Notes under the pieces: model-generated | Seen by the model: only the letters and a program-made list of their open reading frames with translations | Databases searched by the model: none | What the model was told of the DNA's origin: nothing | In this document: positions 40,904 to 51,205 of the stretch, piece after piece | Layout: every line of letters starts with the position of its first letter | How positions within the stretch are numbered: position 1 is the stretch's first letter | Translations under genes and position numbers: made by a program | NCBI RefSeq assembly: GCF_028640845.1 | Contig: NC_080546.1 | Coordinates: 78,749,757-78,813,756, forward strand | DNA: 64,000 bases | Direction: 5' to 3' | Source of the DNA: Ahaetulla prasina | Taxonomy: Eukaryota > Chordata > Lepidosauria > Squamata > Colubridae

Positions 40904-41845
40904 TGTGATCCTGGTGACCAACCCAGATTGGATCCTGCAGTGGATCTGGATCTGTTTCAGTTCAGACAAGCTTGGCTTTTGGGTTGCCAGTGATGAGTAT
41001 CTTAAGCCAGGAAACAGAAATAGAACCTTGTTAGTTCTCAGTGGCTTTTTGAGGCCACCAGTGACTGTGTCCTGGTTAGCTTTCTCCATAAGTTGGACTT
41101 TAAAGGGCATGTTCAATTTTATTTGAGTGGGTGATCTCGGGAAATGAAATTGGAGACTTCTTGTTCCAGTTATTTAAAAACAAAATAGCGATCAACCTAC
41201 TGAAAGTGAAAAAAACCAAGTAAAATAAAGAAATAGAAAGCAGAAGTATATAGAGCCAAAACAGAGCAAGAACGAAAGGCATATAATATAGCTTTGTAAC
41301 CTCAATGAAAGGCTCAAATGTTTAAACACCTATAGTCAATATTTTCACCCAGAAAGACACTTGTGCTGATGATAACCACAAAAATAAAGAACCAATGCGA
41401 GTAAAAGGTATTTTAATTAAAAGTCATCTGAATTTTCTGCTGATCTGTTATTTGTTCAGTCAAGGCTGAATCCGTTTCTTTTAAAAAGCCAGTGCCCTAA
41501 AGATGTATTTTAATTTTTCAGTGTTTCGCTATGGTAACTCTAGTAGTCTGCAATAACTATTGAACTTATTTCTTGCACTGCACATTTTTCTTTCTCCTGG
41601 GGAAAAAACAACAACGAATAATGAAACTGTACCACTGTTAGTTTCACGAGATTTTCACTCCCCAACTTTTAGGGGAATTGATTCACATTGGCTTTTGATT
41701 GTCCTATCCAAAATACGAAGATCTCATTGAGATAAATTGAGCCAAAGCTTGCTCAAGAGGACACCCTGCTTTCTACCTTCATCCTTCAGTTATGGTGGCT
41801 TTCCAAGAAATTTTGGAAAATGGTGATAGGTCTGGGAGAATGGCA
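40904..41845. other. Unassigned sequence
   Basis: About 0.9 kb with no recognised repeat or gene. Confidence 0.4.
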
Positions 41846-41855
41846 TGGTCAATAC

Positions 41856-42111
41856 CAGGGGTGAAATGCTCCTGGTTCGGACCGATCTGGTAGCAATGGC
41901 GGCAGGTGGTTCGGAGAACCGGTAGCAAAAATCCCTGCCCCCCTCCCATACCCACCCAATCGCTCAGTCGCCCACTTGCCCGCTTGCCGCTTCTTTCCTA
42001 GCATTCGATGTGTGGTGCGCATTGTGCACCGTGCATGCAGTGTGTGTTTGGCGCATAGCGTGCATGCGCAGCCAGCGAATCGGTAGTAAACCGGTTCAGA
42101 TTTCACCACTG
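41856..42111. mobile_element. hAT-like MITE, 256 bp, perfect TSD
   Basis: It starts CAGGGGTGAAATGCTCC and ends CAGATTTCACCACTG. Flanks 41848-41855 and 42112-42119 are both GTCAATAC. GAACCGGTAG and AAACCGGTTC lie near the left and right ends. Confidence 0.94.
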
Positions 42112-42171
42112 GTCAATACTATGAAATATTATGGGAAACAGCCTCGACTGAAAACAAAGAACAGATTACAT

Positions 42172-42535
42172 GAGCCACGGTGGCGCAGTGGTTAGAGTGC
42201 AGCACTGCAGGCTACTTTCGCTGACTGCCTGCTGACTGCAATTTGGCAGTTCATATCTCACCAGGCTCAAGGTTGACTTAGCCTTCCCTCCTTCCGAGAT
42301 GGGTAAAATGAGGACTCAGATTGTTGAGGGGCAATAGGCTGACTCTGTAAACTGCTTGGAGAGAAAGTTGTACAGCACTGTAAAGTGGTGTATAAGTTTT
42401 TAAGAAAATGTTGGATAACCATCTGTCTGAGATGGTGTAGGGTTTCCTGCCTGGGCAGGGGGTTGGACTAGAAGGCCTCCAAGGTCCCTTCCAACTCTGT
42501 TGTTATTATTATTAAGTCTAAGTGCTATTGCTACA
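42172..42535 (+). mobile_element. tRNA-derived SINE split by a CR1 3' end
   Basis: The head GAGCCACGGTGGCGCAGTGG and body (GGTTGACTTAGCCTTCCCTC, GACTCTGTAAACTGCTTGG) run to 42398. The tail AAGTCTAAGTGCTATTGCT resumes at 42516. The gap is a CR1 3' terminus. Confidence 0.87.
42399..42515 (+). mobile_element. CR1 LINE 3' terminus inside a SINE
   Basis: TTTTTAAGAAAATGTTGGAT through GACTAGAAGGCCTCCAAGGT to CAACTCTGTTGTTATTATTA is a very short CR1 end with an (ATT)n tail. Confidence 0.85.
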
Positions 42536-42556
42536 AATACTGAAAATATATTACTA

Positions 42557-42905
42557 GGTAAAGGTAAAGGTTCCCCTCGCACGTATGCGCTAGTCGTTCC
42601 CGACTCTAGGGGGTGGTGCTCATCTCCATTTCAAAGATGGCGCTGTCAGAAGACGTCTCCGTGGTCATGTGGCCGGCATGACTAAACGCCAAAGGCGCGT
42701 GGAACGCTGTTACCTTCCCACCAAAGGTGGTCCCTATTTTTCTACTTGCCTTTTTTACGTGCTTTCGAACTGCTAGGTTGGCAGAAGCTGGGACAAGGAA
42801 TGGGAGCTCACCCTGTTACGCGGCACTAGGGATTCGAACCGCTGAACTGCTGACTTTTCAATCGACAAGCTCAGTGTCTTAGCCAACTGAGCCACCGAGT
42901 CCCTC
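42557..42905 (-). mobile_element. Sauria SINE, minus, 349 bp, 12-bp TSD
   Basis: The tail GGTAAAGGTAAAGGTTCCCC and the reversed head (GGGATTCGAACCGCTGAAC, AACTGAGCCACCGAGTCCC) are both present. Flanks 42545-42556 and 42906-42917 are both AATATATTACTA. Confidence 0.93.
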
Positions 42906-43001
42906 AATATATTACTAATATATTACACATATTGAAAACAAATACTGAAGGTCCACTGAGAGATAATAGCCAAGAAGACAGAACAAAGTAATCCTTTAGA
43001 C

Positions 43002-43122
43002 CAGGGTTGTCAAACTCCTGGCCATGGATGCGTCACGCGCTGGCCACGCCCACACCCCGTTTAATGAGGCGGGGGAATACATCACATAATGCTGCCATGA
43101 TGACGTGAGTTTGACATCCCTG
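43002..43122. mobile_element. hAT-like MITE, 121 bp, perfect TSD
   Basis: It starts CAGGGTTGTCAAACTCC and ends GAGTTTGACATCCCTG. Flanks 42994-43001 and 43123-43130 are both CTTTAGAC. It is the short form of the element type at 5108-6123. Confidence 0.93.
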
Positions 43123-43130
43123 CTTTAGAC

Positions 43131-43709
43131 TGTCCTTTCTCAACTCTGATGTTAAAGCAGCAAAACTATTTTTTTTCAGCATATCCTCTTGAGTTTCAGC
43201 TGATTTGGAAGTTCATCAGTTTTCAGCTTCCGGAAAGAGATGATAGAATGAAAACAATGCCAGCTTAGATTGGTGCAAAGCAGTTATATGGAAGGGCCCG
43301 ACCATTAACTATTGAAGGCTATTGCAGAGATTTCCATCCGTCTCAAAATCTTTCATCCAAAATGATTAGCTACAGTACATGGGGACTTGCACCAGAAATG
43401 GCAACATGAATCGATCTTACAACTCCTCCCCAAATCTAGATTGATATTAATAAATTGCAATTTTTAAGGCAGAGCGGTGCCATTTATCTTTATTCTCAAT
43501 TTTTGACTTGCCAGAGTAGTTTTTAAGCGAATTTTATATCCTGAAGAGTTCCAGCTGACTAAGTCTATTCATATCTCAAGACTTTTTCTCATACTTTTAA
43601 AAAGCTTTCAAGAGAATCTGTTTTACTTCGTACTGGGATTTGTATCATTTTGAAGACATTCTTATTGCTAAATTATGTGGTTATATCCTTAAAGGTTTCA
43701 TGAATTTAG
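43131..43709. other. Unassigned AT-rich sequence
   Basis: No repeat or gene recognised. Confidence 0.4.
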
Positions 43710-43717
43710 GAAGGGAT

Positions 43718-43972
43718 CAGGGGTGAAATCCAGCAGGTTCTGACAGGTTCTGGAGAACCGGTAACGGAAATTTTGAGCAGTTCAGAGAACCGGTAGCAGA
43801 AATTTTGAGTAGTTCGGAGAACCGGCAAATACCACCTCTGGCTGGCCCCAAAGTGGGGTGGGGATGGAGATTTTGCAATATCCTTCCCCTGCAACACCCA
43901 CCAAGCCACGCCCACCAAGCCACACGATGTCCACAGAACCAATAGTAAAAAAAAAATTGGATTTCACCACTG
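43718..43972 (-). mobile_element. hAT-like MITE, 255 bp, perfect TSD
   Basis: It starts CAGGGGTGAAATCCAGC and ends TTGGATTTCACCACTG. Flanks 43710-43717 and 43973-43980 are both GAAGGGAT. GAACCGGTAG-type words occur in the left 100 bp. It holds one copy of the minisatellite-type unit. Confidence 0.94.
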
Positions 43973-44048
43973 GAAGGGATTTTTTGATATGAAACAAGTT
44001 GAATTGCATTGGGGGGGTTTGATTAATTACTTTGCAGAATATGCTTAG

Positions 44049-44262
44049 GTTAGAATTAGAATTCTTTATTGGCCAAGTGTGATTGGACACACAAGGAATT
44101 TGTCTCCGGTGCATAATCTTTCAGTGTACATACAAGCAAGGAATGATAAATCAGAATCATAAAATACATTCATCATAAATCGTAAGATACAACACTCAGT
44201 GATACTCATAGGATACCAAATAAACCATCAACGTAAATCATATGATATACATCAATAACTAC
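44049..44262 (-). mobile_element. CR1/L3-like LINE 3' end, almost no tail
   Basis: AGAATTCTTTATTGGCCAAG and GATTGGACACACAAGGAATT are the 3' end; here only AGAATTAGAATT remains of the tail. Confidence 0.8.
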
Positions 44263-44269
44263 ATATTTA

Positions 44270-44540
44270 TTTATTTTATTTTATTTATTTTGTCAATCAT
44301 ATATAAGATAACAGATAAAAGTATAAACATAATTTGAATACATGAAAAGAGTAAGTAAAAAGGAATATTAGGTCAGGGACGGTAGGCACGCAGGTGCAGT
44401 TATGCATGCCCCTTACAGACCTCTTAGGAATGGGGTGAGGTCAACAGTAGACAGTTTAAGCTTAAAGTTTTGGGGGTTTGGGGAAGAAACTACAGAGTCA
44501 GGTAGTGCATTCCAGGGATTTGACTACTCTGAAGTCATAT
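44270..44540 (-). mobile_element. CR1-superfamily LINE (family B) 3' end, minus
   Basis: TTTATTTTGTCAATCATATA, then GGTAGGCACGCAGGTGC and CTTAGGAATGGGGTGAGGTC match 57750-58000. Confidence 0.78.
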
Positions 44541-44545
44541 TTTCC

Positions 44546-44732
44546 CTGGGGCGTGGCAGGGGAAGGATACTGTAAAATCTCCATTCCCTCTTGATCAGCT
44601 GGGACTCAGGAGGCAGAGAATATATGGGGGCGGGGCCAGTCAGAATTTTTATTACCGGTTCTCCGAACTACTCAAAATTTCCACTACTGGTTCTCCAGAA
44701 CTGGTCAGAACCTGCTGAAACCCACTTCTGGG
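44546..44732 (+). mobile_element. Right half of an ACCGGT-group MITE
   Basis: GGGGCGTGGCAGGGGAAGGA through TTACCGGTTCTCCGAACTAC to GAAACCCACTTCTG. The left half is missing; no TSD. Confidence 0.72.
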
Positions 44733-44793
44733 AGAGGTAGAATTTAGGGACTTTGGTACACAATTCTCAGTTCTGGCTATGCAATACTGCAAT

Positions 44794-45086
44794 CAGTGGT
44801 GAGTTTCAAAATTTTTACTACCGGTTCTGTGGGTATGGCTTGGGGTGTGTGGCATGGCTTGGGGGGCGTGGCATGGGAAGGATACTGTAAAATCTCCATT
44901 CCCTCCCCACTCCAGGGGAAGGTTACTGCAAAGTCCCCATTCTCTCCTGATCAGCTGGGATTTGGGAGGCAGAGAATAGATGGGCGCAGAGCCAGTCAGA
45001 ATTTTTACTACCGGTTCTCTGAACTACTCAAAATTTCTGCTACTGGTTCTCCAGAACTGGTCAGAATCTGCTGAAACCCACCTCTG
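44794..45086 (+). mobile_element. hAT-like MITE, 293 bp, perfect TSD
   Basis: It starts CAGTGGTGAGTTTC and ends GAAACCCACCTCTG. Flanks 44786-44793 and 45087-45094 are both ACTGCAAT. ACTACCGGTTCTG and ACTACCGGTTCTC lie near the two ends. Confidence 0.94.
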
Positions 45087-45094
45087 ACTGCAAT

Positions 45095-45710
45095 ACACTT
45101 GATCTCTAATAGAATTATACCTTTCTCAATAATTGGAGCCAAGAATCATTTCTATTTAGAGGTTTACTTTGAGACAGGTCTGACTGTGAGGCTAATGGTT
45201 GGTCTTGAATTAACTGCAAATTGGGAGACCAGAGGGACAGCATTATTTTTTAAACTATTGGATCAATCCTAAGCAAAGTATTTTACACTCCCCTCGCTTA
45301 GGAACCGATAATTATTCTTAGTCATTTATGTCTCATTTCTCGCTTTCAATGTATTTTTTATCCTATCCCCCACTTCGTTGCTGACAAATTGGAAAAAAAA
45401 ATATTGTCATTTCTATACTGCTTTTTGTTCACTTCCTTATCTGCCAAATCCATTTTTCTTATCTATGGGATATTAGAATTGTTCTATAACAAACAACAAG
45501 AGTTGGTTGTTGCTGTTTTTTTGTAATGCAAGCACCTGTCAATGTGTTAACAAATAGTGCTGGGTAGCATATATCTCCTAGATATTCCCTGTTCAATTTT
45601 GTGATTGTGTGATGCAAGAGAAATGCTTTGGATTTAGTTACAAGGTCATGGAGAAACGTGGGTAATATTCTTTTTTCTATGTAGAATAATCTTTCTGCAA
45701 ATTCTCTTTG
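45095..45710. other. Unassigned AT-rich sequence
   Basis: No repeat or gene recognised. A GTGTTTTTCA phrase near 45714-45740 precedes the next element. Confidence 0.4.
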
Positions 45711-45721
45711 CAGTGTTTTTC

Positions 45722-45790
45722 AGTGTTTTTCAACTCTGGCAACCTTAAGACAAGTGGACTTCAATTCCCAGAATTCTGCAGCCTGCCACG
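45722..45790 (+). mobile_element. hAT-like MITE fragment (foldback type)
   Basis: CAGTGTTTTTCAACTCTGGC and GTGGACTTCAATTCCCAGAA resemble the arm of the foldback element at 6479-6613. Only one arm is present. Confidence 0.55.
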
Positions 45791-46244
45791 ATCTATAGTT
45801 TGGCATTGTGGAGGAGTTTTGTGAGTGAGATGGGCAGTCTCTAAATTTATATATAAACTAAAAATATAAATAAACTCCAATAGATGCTGTTTAGATCAGA
45901 ATGCACTGGGAGGCTCCAGGGCCACGGGAAAAATTTATGAAGCCATCATATCCAACTAACAACAGCAGCAGCAATCTTGACATCTCACAATAATATATAT
46001 CAACGTAACTGTTAGGTTGTTTGAGATGATCTACTCCCAGTTTATAAGATTAATTCTCAGCTTTGTTGAAGCTAAGTGAATAAATCTTCCGTATCTCTAG
46101 AACACTTGCCTCACCTGGGAGGAAGTGGAGAGAGAGAAAGGGAGGGTGCATTTGGATGGGTGGAACTGGTACCCAGTTGAAAAAAATTCCCATATCATTC
46201 CAGTTTCTAGTTTCCAATGGGGCTAAAGATAAGTTGAGTGTCAG

Positions 46245-46395
46245 TCTGTGTAATGGTTAAGGCACCAGGCTAAAGACCAGAAGTTGTCTGTCTTGGCCAC
46301 AATTGGGTGACCTTGGGCCAGCCACTGTCTCTCAGCCCCAGGAAGGAGGCAGTGACAAACCACTTCTGAAAAACCTTGCCAGAAAAACTGCAAGG
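46245..46395 (+). mobile_element. tRNA-derived SINE with CORE-like body (copy in unit 1)
   Basis: GTGTAATGGTTAAGGCACC is the A-box region. GTGACCTTGGGCCAGCCACT is the core-like segment, followed by GTGACAAACCACTTCTGAAA. The unit 2 copy is at 47317-47467. Confidence 0.7.
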
Positions 46396-46403
46396 GACTA
46401 GTC

Positions 46404-46997
46404 CAGGGGTGAAATCCAGCAGGTTCTTACAGGTTCTGGAGAACCGGTAGCGGAAATTTTGAGTACTTCAGAGAACCAGCAAAGGCCACCTCTGGCTGGC
46501 CCCTGAGTGGGGTGGGAATGGAGATTTTGCAGTATCCTTCCCCAGGAGTGGGGTGGGAATGGAGATTTTGCAATATCCTTCCACCAGGAGTGGGGAGGGA
46601 ATGGAGATTTTGCAATATCCTTCCCCAGGGAGTGTGGAGGGAATGGAGATTTTGCAATATCCTTCCACCAGGAGTGGGGAGGGAATGGAGATTTTGCAAT
46701 ATCCTTCCCCAGGGAGTGTGGAGGGAATGGAGATTTTGCAATATCCTTCCACCAGGAGTGGGGAGGGAATGGAGATTTTGCAGTATCTTCCTCCCAGGAA
46801 TGAGGTGGTAATGGAGATTTTGCAATATCCTTCCACCAAGAATGGGGTGGGAATGGAGATTTTGCAATATCCTTCTCCCAGGAATGGGGTGGGAATGGAG
46901 ATTTTGCACTATCCTTCCACCAGGAGTGGGTGGGAATGGAGATTTTGCAATATCCTTCCCCTGCCGTGCCCATCAAGCCACGGCCACAGAACTGTCA
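46404..46997 (-). mobile_element. ACCGGT-group MITE with about 11 tandem 41-42 bp units (unit 1)
   Basis: It starts CAGGGGTGAAATCCAGC with GAACCGGTAGCGG. From about 46505 to 46960 a unit with the invariant core AATGGAGATTTTGCAATATC repeats about 11 times. Middle units alternate GTGGGGAGGG and GTGTGGAGGG starts, a two-unit higher-order pattern. The right end is lost at the duplication joint. Confidence 0.92.
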
Positions 46998-48037
46998 GGG
47001 AAAAATTTATGAAGCCATCATATCCAACTAACAATAGCAGCAGCAATCTTGACATCTCACAATAATATATATCAACGTAACTGTTAGGTTGTTTGAGATG
47101 ATCTACTCCCAGTTTATAAGATTAATTCTCAGCTTTGTTGAAGCTAAGTGAATAAATCTTCCGTATCTCTAGAACACCTGCCTCACCTGGGAGGAGGTGG
47201 AGAGAGAGAAAGGGAGGGTGCATTTGGGTGGGTGGAACTGGTACCCAGTTGAAAAAAATTCCCATATCATTCCAGTTTCTAGTTTCCAATGGGGCTAAAG
47301 ATAAGTTGAGTGTCAGTCTGTGTAATGGTTAAGGCACCAGGCTAAAGACCAGAAGTTGTCTGTCTTGGCCACAATTGGGTGACCTTGGGCCAGCCACTGT
47401 CTCTCAGCCCCAGGAAGGAGGCAGTGACAAACCACTTCTGAAAAACCTTGCCAGAAAAACTGCAAGGGACTAGTCCAGGGGTGAAATCCAGCAGGTTCTT
47501 ACAGGTTCTGGAGAACCGGTAGCGGAAATTTTGAGTACTTCAGAGAACCAGCAAAGGCCACCTCTGGTTGGCCCCAGAGTGGGGTGGGAATGGAGATTTT
47601 ACAATATCCTTCCCCAGGAGTGTGGTGGGAATGGAGATTTTGCAGTATCCTTCCCCAGGAGTGGGATGGGAATGGAGATTTTGCAATATCCTTCCCCCAG
47701 GAGTGGGGAGAGAATGGAGATTTTGCAATATCCTTCCCCAGGGAGTGTGGAGGGAATGGAGATTTTGCAATATCCTTCCCTCAGGAGTGGGGTGGGAATG
47801 GAGATTTTGCAATATTCTTCCACCAGGAGTGGGTGGGAATGGAGATTTTGCAGTATCTTCCTCCCAGGAATGAGGTGGTAATGGAGATTTTGCAATATCC
47901 TTCCCCCAGGAATGGAGTGGGAATGGAGATTTTGCAATATCCTTCCACCAGGAGTGGGTGGGAATGGAGATTTTGCAATATCCTTCCCCTGCCGTGCCCA
48001 TCAAGCCACGGCCACAGAACTGTCAGGGAAAAAATTT
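46998..48037 (+). repeat. Tandem duplication, unit 2
   Basis: It starts at GGGAAAAATTTATG and ends where unit 1's downstream neighbour would be, at GGGAAAAAATTTGG. The joint shares GGGAAAAATTT, so the duplication probably arose by recombination or end-joining at that 11-base homology. Only scattered substitutions separate the SINE parts of the two units. Confidence 0.9.
47317..47467 (+). mobile_element. tRNA-derived SINE (copy in unit 2)
   Basis: Near-identical to 46245-46395. Confidence 0.7.
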
Positions 48038-48051
48038 GGATTTCACCTCTG
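47476..48051 (-). mobile_element. ACCGGT-group MITE with about 10 tandem units (unit 2)
   Basis: It starts CAGGGGTGAAATCCAGC and keeps the true right end GGATTTCACCTCTG. The flanks GACTAGTC (left of unit 1's element) and AAGTAGTC (48052-48059) match at 6 of 8, an eroded TSD. The unit order differs from unit 1, so the array has changed since duplication. Open frames of 100-190 residues are by-products of a period near 42. Confidence 0.9.
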
Positions 48052-48226
48052 AAGTAGTCCATACAGTTACAGAACTCCAGGACACAAAATCAATAAGAAT
48101 TATAGTGCCCAGGAGGATCAAACCACTATTTCACTCTTTTGTTTTATAGTCATCCTCCATCTTATAACAAGAGAGGAGCCATTTCAAGACCACGGGATCG
48201 CTTTGAGGAATCTCGCCCCTGAAAAA

Positions 48227-48725
48227 TGTTGTGACCCAGGTCCCCGGAGGAGGATGATTCAGAGAGTGAGGAGCTGGCAAGGCCTGATTCCCCTGGGCCC
48301 TCTTCTGATTTGGCAACGCCCCAAGACCAATCTTGGCTCAATGCGAGACTGCGAAGATGTGACCGGCGCGCGCAGAAGAGAAAACATTGGGGCAGGCCCA
48401 GGGAGTGCTGAGTCACGGAGTGACACCCACAGGGGATAAAAGCAGGAGGAGGAGCTTCTTGGTTTTTTGTGTTGGACAAAGCTGCGAATTTGTGCGGGCA
48501 AACTTTTTCATGGATGAAAGAATCTATTTGTGAGTGACTCTTGCTTTATCTGTAATTTTCTAGTTATCTCGATAACAGACCGTTTCAGAGCTTTTGGCAG
48601 GCGTGTGGGGAGACCTGGCCAGAACATCTCTGTGCCAAAAGGAATCTAGCCAAGTGTAAATAAACTGTTGGCAGAAGGCCTTTGACTGACTTTTTGTTGG
48701 GAGTGTTGGGGGAGGAAACAGAACA
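48227..48725 (+). mobile_element. Probable solo LTR, about 499 bp
   Basis: It starts TGTTGTGACCC. It contains TGCTGAGTCA (48406-48415), a TATA-like GATAAAAGC (48435), and AATAAA (GTAAATAAACTG, near 48660) about 65 bases before a candidate CAGAACA end. No matching 5-bp flanks were found, so the right end is uncertain. It resembles the 14346 LTR in the promoter region. Confidence 0.6.
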
Positions 48726-48814
48726 CCTTGTCTCTTCTTTTGGAAACTAAATTTTCAACTCACCCGGGCAATCGCTGGGGAAACTGTTCTCGAGACAATA
48801 GATATTCCCTACTG

Positions 48815-49211
48815 CCGTGATGGCGAACCTATGGCACGTGTGCCCAAAGTGACATGTGGAGCCATGTCTCCTGGCACACATGATGTTGCCCGTTCCTCTT
48901 CCGGGTTTCTGATGTGCATGCGCGCACAACGATCAGCTGGCCTTTTAACATGCAGCAGTGCTGGAAACTGGAAGAGCTGATTTTCCGTTTTCCTGCGTGA
49001 GTGTGCGTGCCCGCCAGCTGACATTCACGCGCGCATGTGCACCAGAAACCCAGAACAGTAGCTGGCTGAAACCGGAAGTTCAGTAGCAGAAACCGGAAGG
49101 GTTTTTTTGGGTGCGCGCATGCTTCCTGGGCAGCTCCTCTTCTGGGTTGCGGCCCAGACACGCACGCACTCCCTTTTCGGCACTCAGTGCCAAAAAGGTT
49201 CGCCATCACTG
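48815..49211. mobile_element. hAT-like MITE, 397 bp (GATGGCGAACC terminus)
   Basis: It starts CCGTGATGGCGAACC and ends GGTTCGCCATCACTG. The flanks CCCTACTG (48807-48814) and CCCTACAG (49212-49219) match at 7 of 8. The interior is rich in GCGCGCA/TGCGCG words. Open frames on both strands are artefacts. Confidence 0.87.
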
Positions 49212-49244
49212 CCCTACAGCATGTCTTTCCTCTGCTCCCTCATC

Positions 49245-49420
49245 AGTTAGAACAATGAATCAGTGGAACAACTTGCCTCCAGAGGTTGCGAATGCTCCAA
49301 CACTGAAAGTTTTTAAGAAGAGATTGGACAACCATTTGTCTGAAATGGTGTAGGGTTTCCTTCCTGAGCAGCGGGTTGGACTAGAAGACCTCCAAGGTCC
49401 TTTCCAACTCTGTTATTCTC
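49245..49420 (+). mobile_element. CR1 LINE 3' end
   Basis: AATCAGTGGAACAACTTGCC through GACTAGAAGACCTCCAAGGT and CAACTCTGTTATTCTC. The tail continues as a microsatellite. Confidence 0.88.
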
Positions 49421-49865
49421 CTCTCCTCTCCTCTCCTCTCCTCTATTCTTCATTCCTCCATTCTATTCTATTCTATTCTATTCTACTCTACTCTACTCTA
49501 CTCTACTCTACTCTACTCTACTCTACTCTACTCTACTCTTTTCTCTTTTCTATTCTATTCTGCTCTATTCTACTCTGTTCTATTCTATTCTACTCTACTC
49601 TATTCTTCATTCCTCCATTCTCTTCTCTTCTTTTCTTTTCTCTTCTCTTCTACTCTACTCTACTCTACTCTACTCTACTCTACTCTATTCTTCATTCCTC
49701 TATTCTATTCTATTCTATTCTATTCTATTCTATTCTATTCTATTCTATTCTATTCTATTCTATTCTACTCTATTCTATTCTACTCTATTCTATTCTTCAT
49801 TCCTCCATTCCATTCCATTCCATTCCATTCTAATCTACTCTATTCTACTCTACTCTACTCTGTTC
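49415..49865. repeat. 450-bp (TTCTA)n/(CTACT)n/(CTCTC)n pentanucleotide array
   Basis: CTCTC, TTCTA, CTACT and TTCCA units follow in blocks, with TTCTTCATTCCTCCATTC phrases repeated about four times (49446, 49605, 49690, 49795), a higher-order structure. It starts at a CR1 terminus. Confidence 0.95.
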
Positions 49866-50400
49866 TGAAAAGGAGAGAATTGGGAGAACTCCTGGTGATT
49901 GGCACTCTCTGCTGAGCCAGAACAGTAAGGCTGCAACCTGGTTAAGCCAAATACATCCCTAAGAAAGCAAAACCATGACTTATTATTACTATTTTTTAAA
50001 AAAACAGTTTGGAGTTGAGTTAATCAGCTGCAACAAGAGCATCTTGCAGAAAGCTGCCTCTTGGCTTTTCAAAACTTTGCTATTCAGACACCAGCAGGTG
50101 AAGCTTTCCATAGCACTGAGCTGAACATTATTCTCTGCTAATTGCAGCAGAACAAATTGCTACTAAAAGAACATCTGCAGGTTGTTCAACAGTTGGCAAC
50201 CTTAGCTTTCAAGGTCGAAAACAGCCTCTCCCAACCTGGGTATTTTCCAAGCCTCTGATTTTAATTTCTCAGACTTTTCTCGACAAAATGGGCAGAATTC
50301 TGAGAATTTCAACTTAAGCGCTCACCAAGTCCTCAAATCAGTCCTAGGGTTGGAGAATCCTTGTGGGTAATTTAGTCCTACCATTTTGCTGAAAATGGGA
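49866..50400. other. Unassigned sequence
   Basis: No repeat or gene recognised. Confidence 0.4.
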
Positions 50401-50429
50401 AGTTCAGAGCTATTAGCCTTATTAGCAGG

Positions 50430-51205
50430 TGGCTGCTAGAAAACATCCAGAAAGGGAGAACCTGCCTTCCATTATCCAAACACGTTTTATAATACAGGTA
50501 GTCATAAAAAAAGCACAACAAAGAATGTTCTTTCTGCGCCAACTCAGGAAGCTCAAACTGCCCAAGGAGCTGCTGATCCAGTTTTACAGAGAAATTATAG
50601 AGTCTGTCATCTGCACCTCTATAACTGTCTGGTTTGGTTCTGCAACCCAATAAGACAGACACAGACTTCAGAGGATAATTGCAGAAAAAAACAATGGCTA
50701 CCAACCTGCCTTCCACTGAGGATCTGTATACTGCACGGGTCAAAAAGAGGGCTGTGAAAATATTTACAGACCCCTCACTTCCTGGACATAAACTGTTTCA
50801 ACTCCTACCCTCAAAACGACGCTACAGAGCACTGCACACCAGAACAACTAGACACAAGAACAGTTTCTTCCCGAATGCCATCACGCTCCTAAACAAATAA
50901 TTCCCTCAACACTGTCAAACTATTCACTAAGTCTGCATTATTATTAATCTTCTCATCGTTCCCATCACCCATCTCCTCCCACTTATGACTCTATGACTGT
51001 AATTTTGTTGCTTGTATCCTTACGATTTATACTGATATTGTTTCCTGATTGCTTATTTGTACCCTATGACTATCATTAAGTGTTGTACCTTATGATTCTT
51101 GATGAAGGTATCTTTTCTTTTATGTACACTGAGAGCATATGCACCAAGACAAATTCCTTGTGTGTCCAATCACACTTGGCCAATAAAAAATTCTATTCTA
51201 TTCTG
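50430..51205 (+). mobile_element. CR1/L3-like LINE, longest 3' segment, with readable RT C-terminus
   Basis: Two frames (50429-50653 and 50679-50900) separated by a break cover KKAQQRMFFLRQLRKLKLPK, ICTSITVWFGSATQ, TNLPSTEDLYTARVKKRAVK and RTTRHKNSFFPNAITLLNK, the thumb and C-terminal region of a CR1-superfamily reverse transcriptase. The 3' UTR follows to CCAATAAAAAATTCTATTCT. Catalytic motifs are absent. Confidence 0.88.

Larger units (their letters stand above)
45926..46997 (+). repeat. 1,072-bp tandem duplication, unit 1
   Basis: From GGGAAAAATTTATGAAGCC the text repeats nearly unchanged at 46998 (CAACTAACAACAGCAGCAGC against CAACTAACAATAGCAGCAGC). The unit includes unassigned sequence, a tRNA-derived SINE (46245-46395) and a MITE with the minisatellite. 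Confidence 0.93.

Noticed and set aside
46505..47985. CRISPR-like array of regularly spaced repeats
   Set aside because: Units are contiguous with no distinct spacers, and this is a vertebrate genome. It is a minisatellite.
46398..48057. Several overlapping frames of 100-190 residues on both strands
   Set aside because: The period of the minisatellite is close to 42, a multiple of three, so many frames remain open by chance. The protein repeats simply mirror the DNA repeat.
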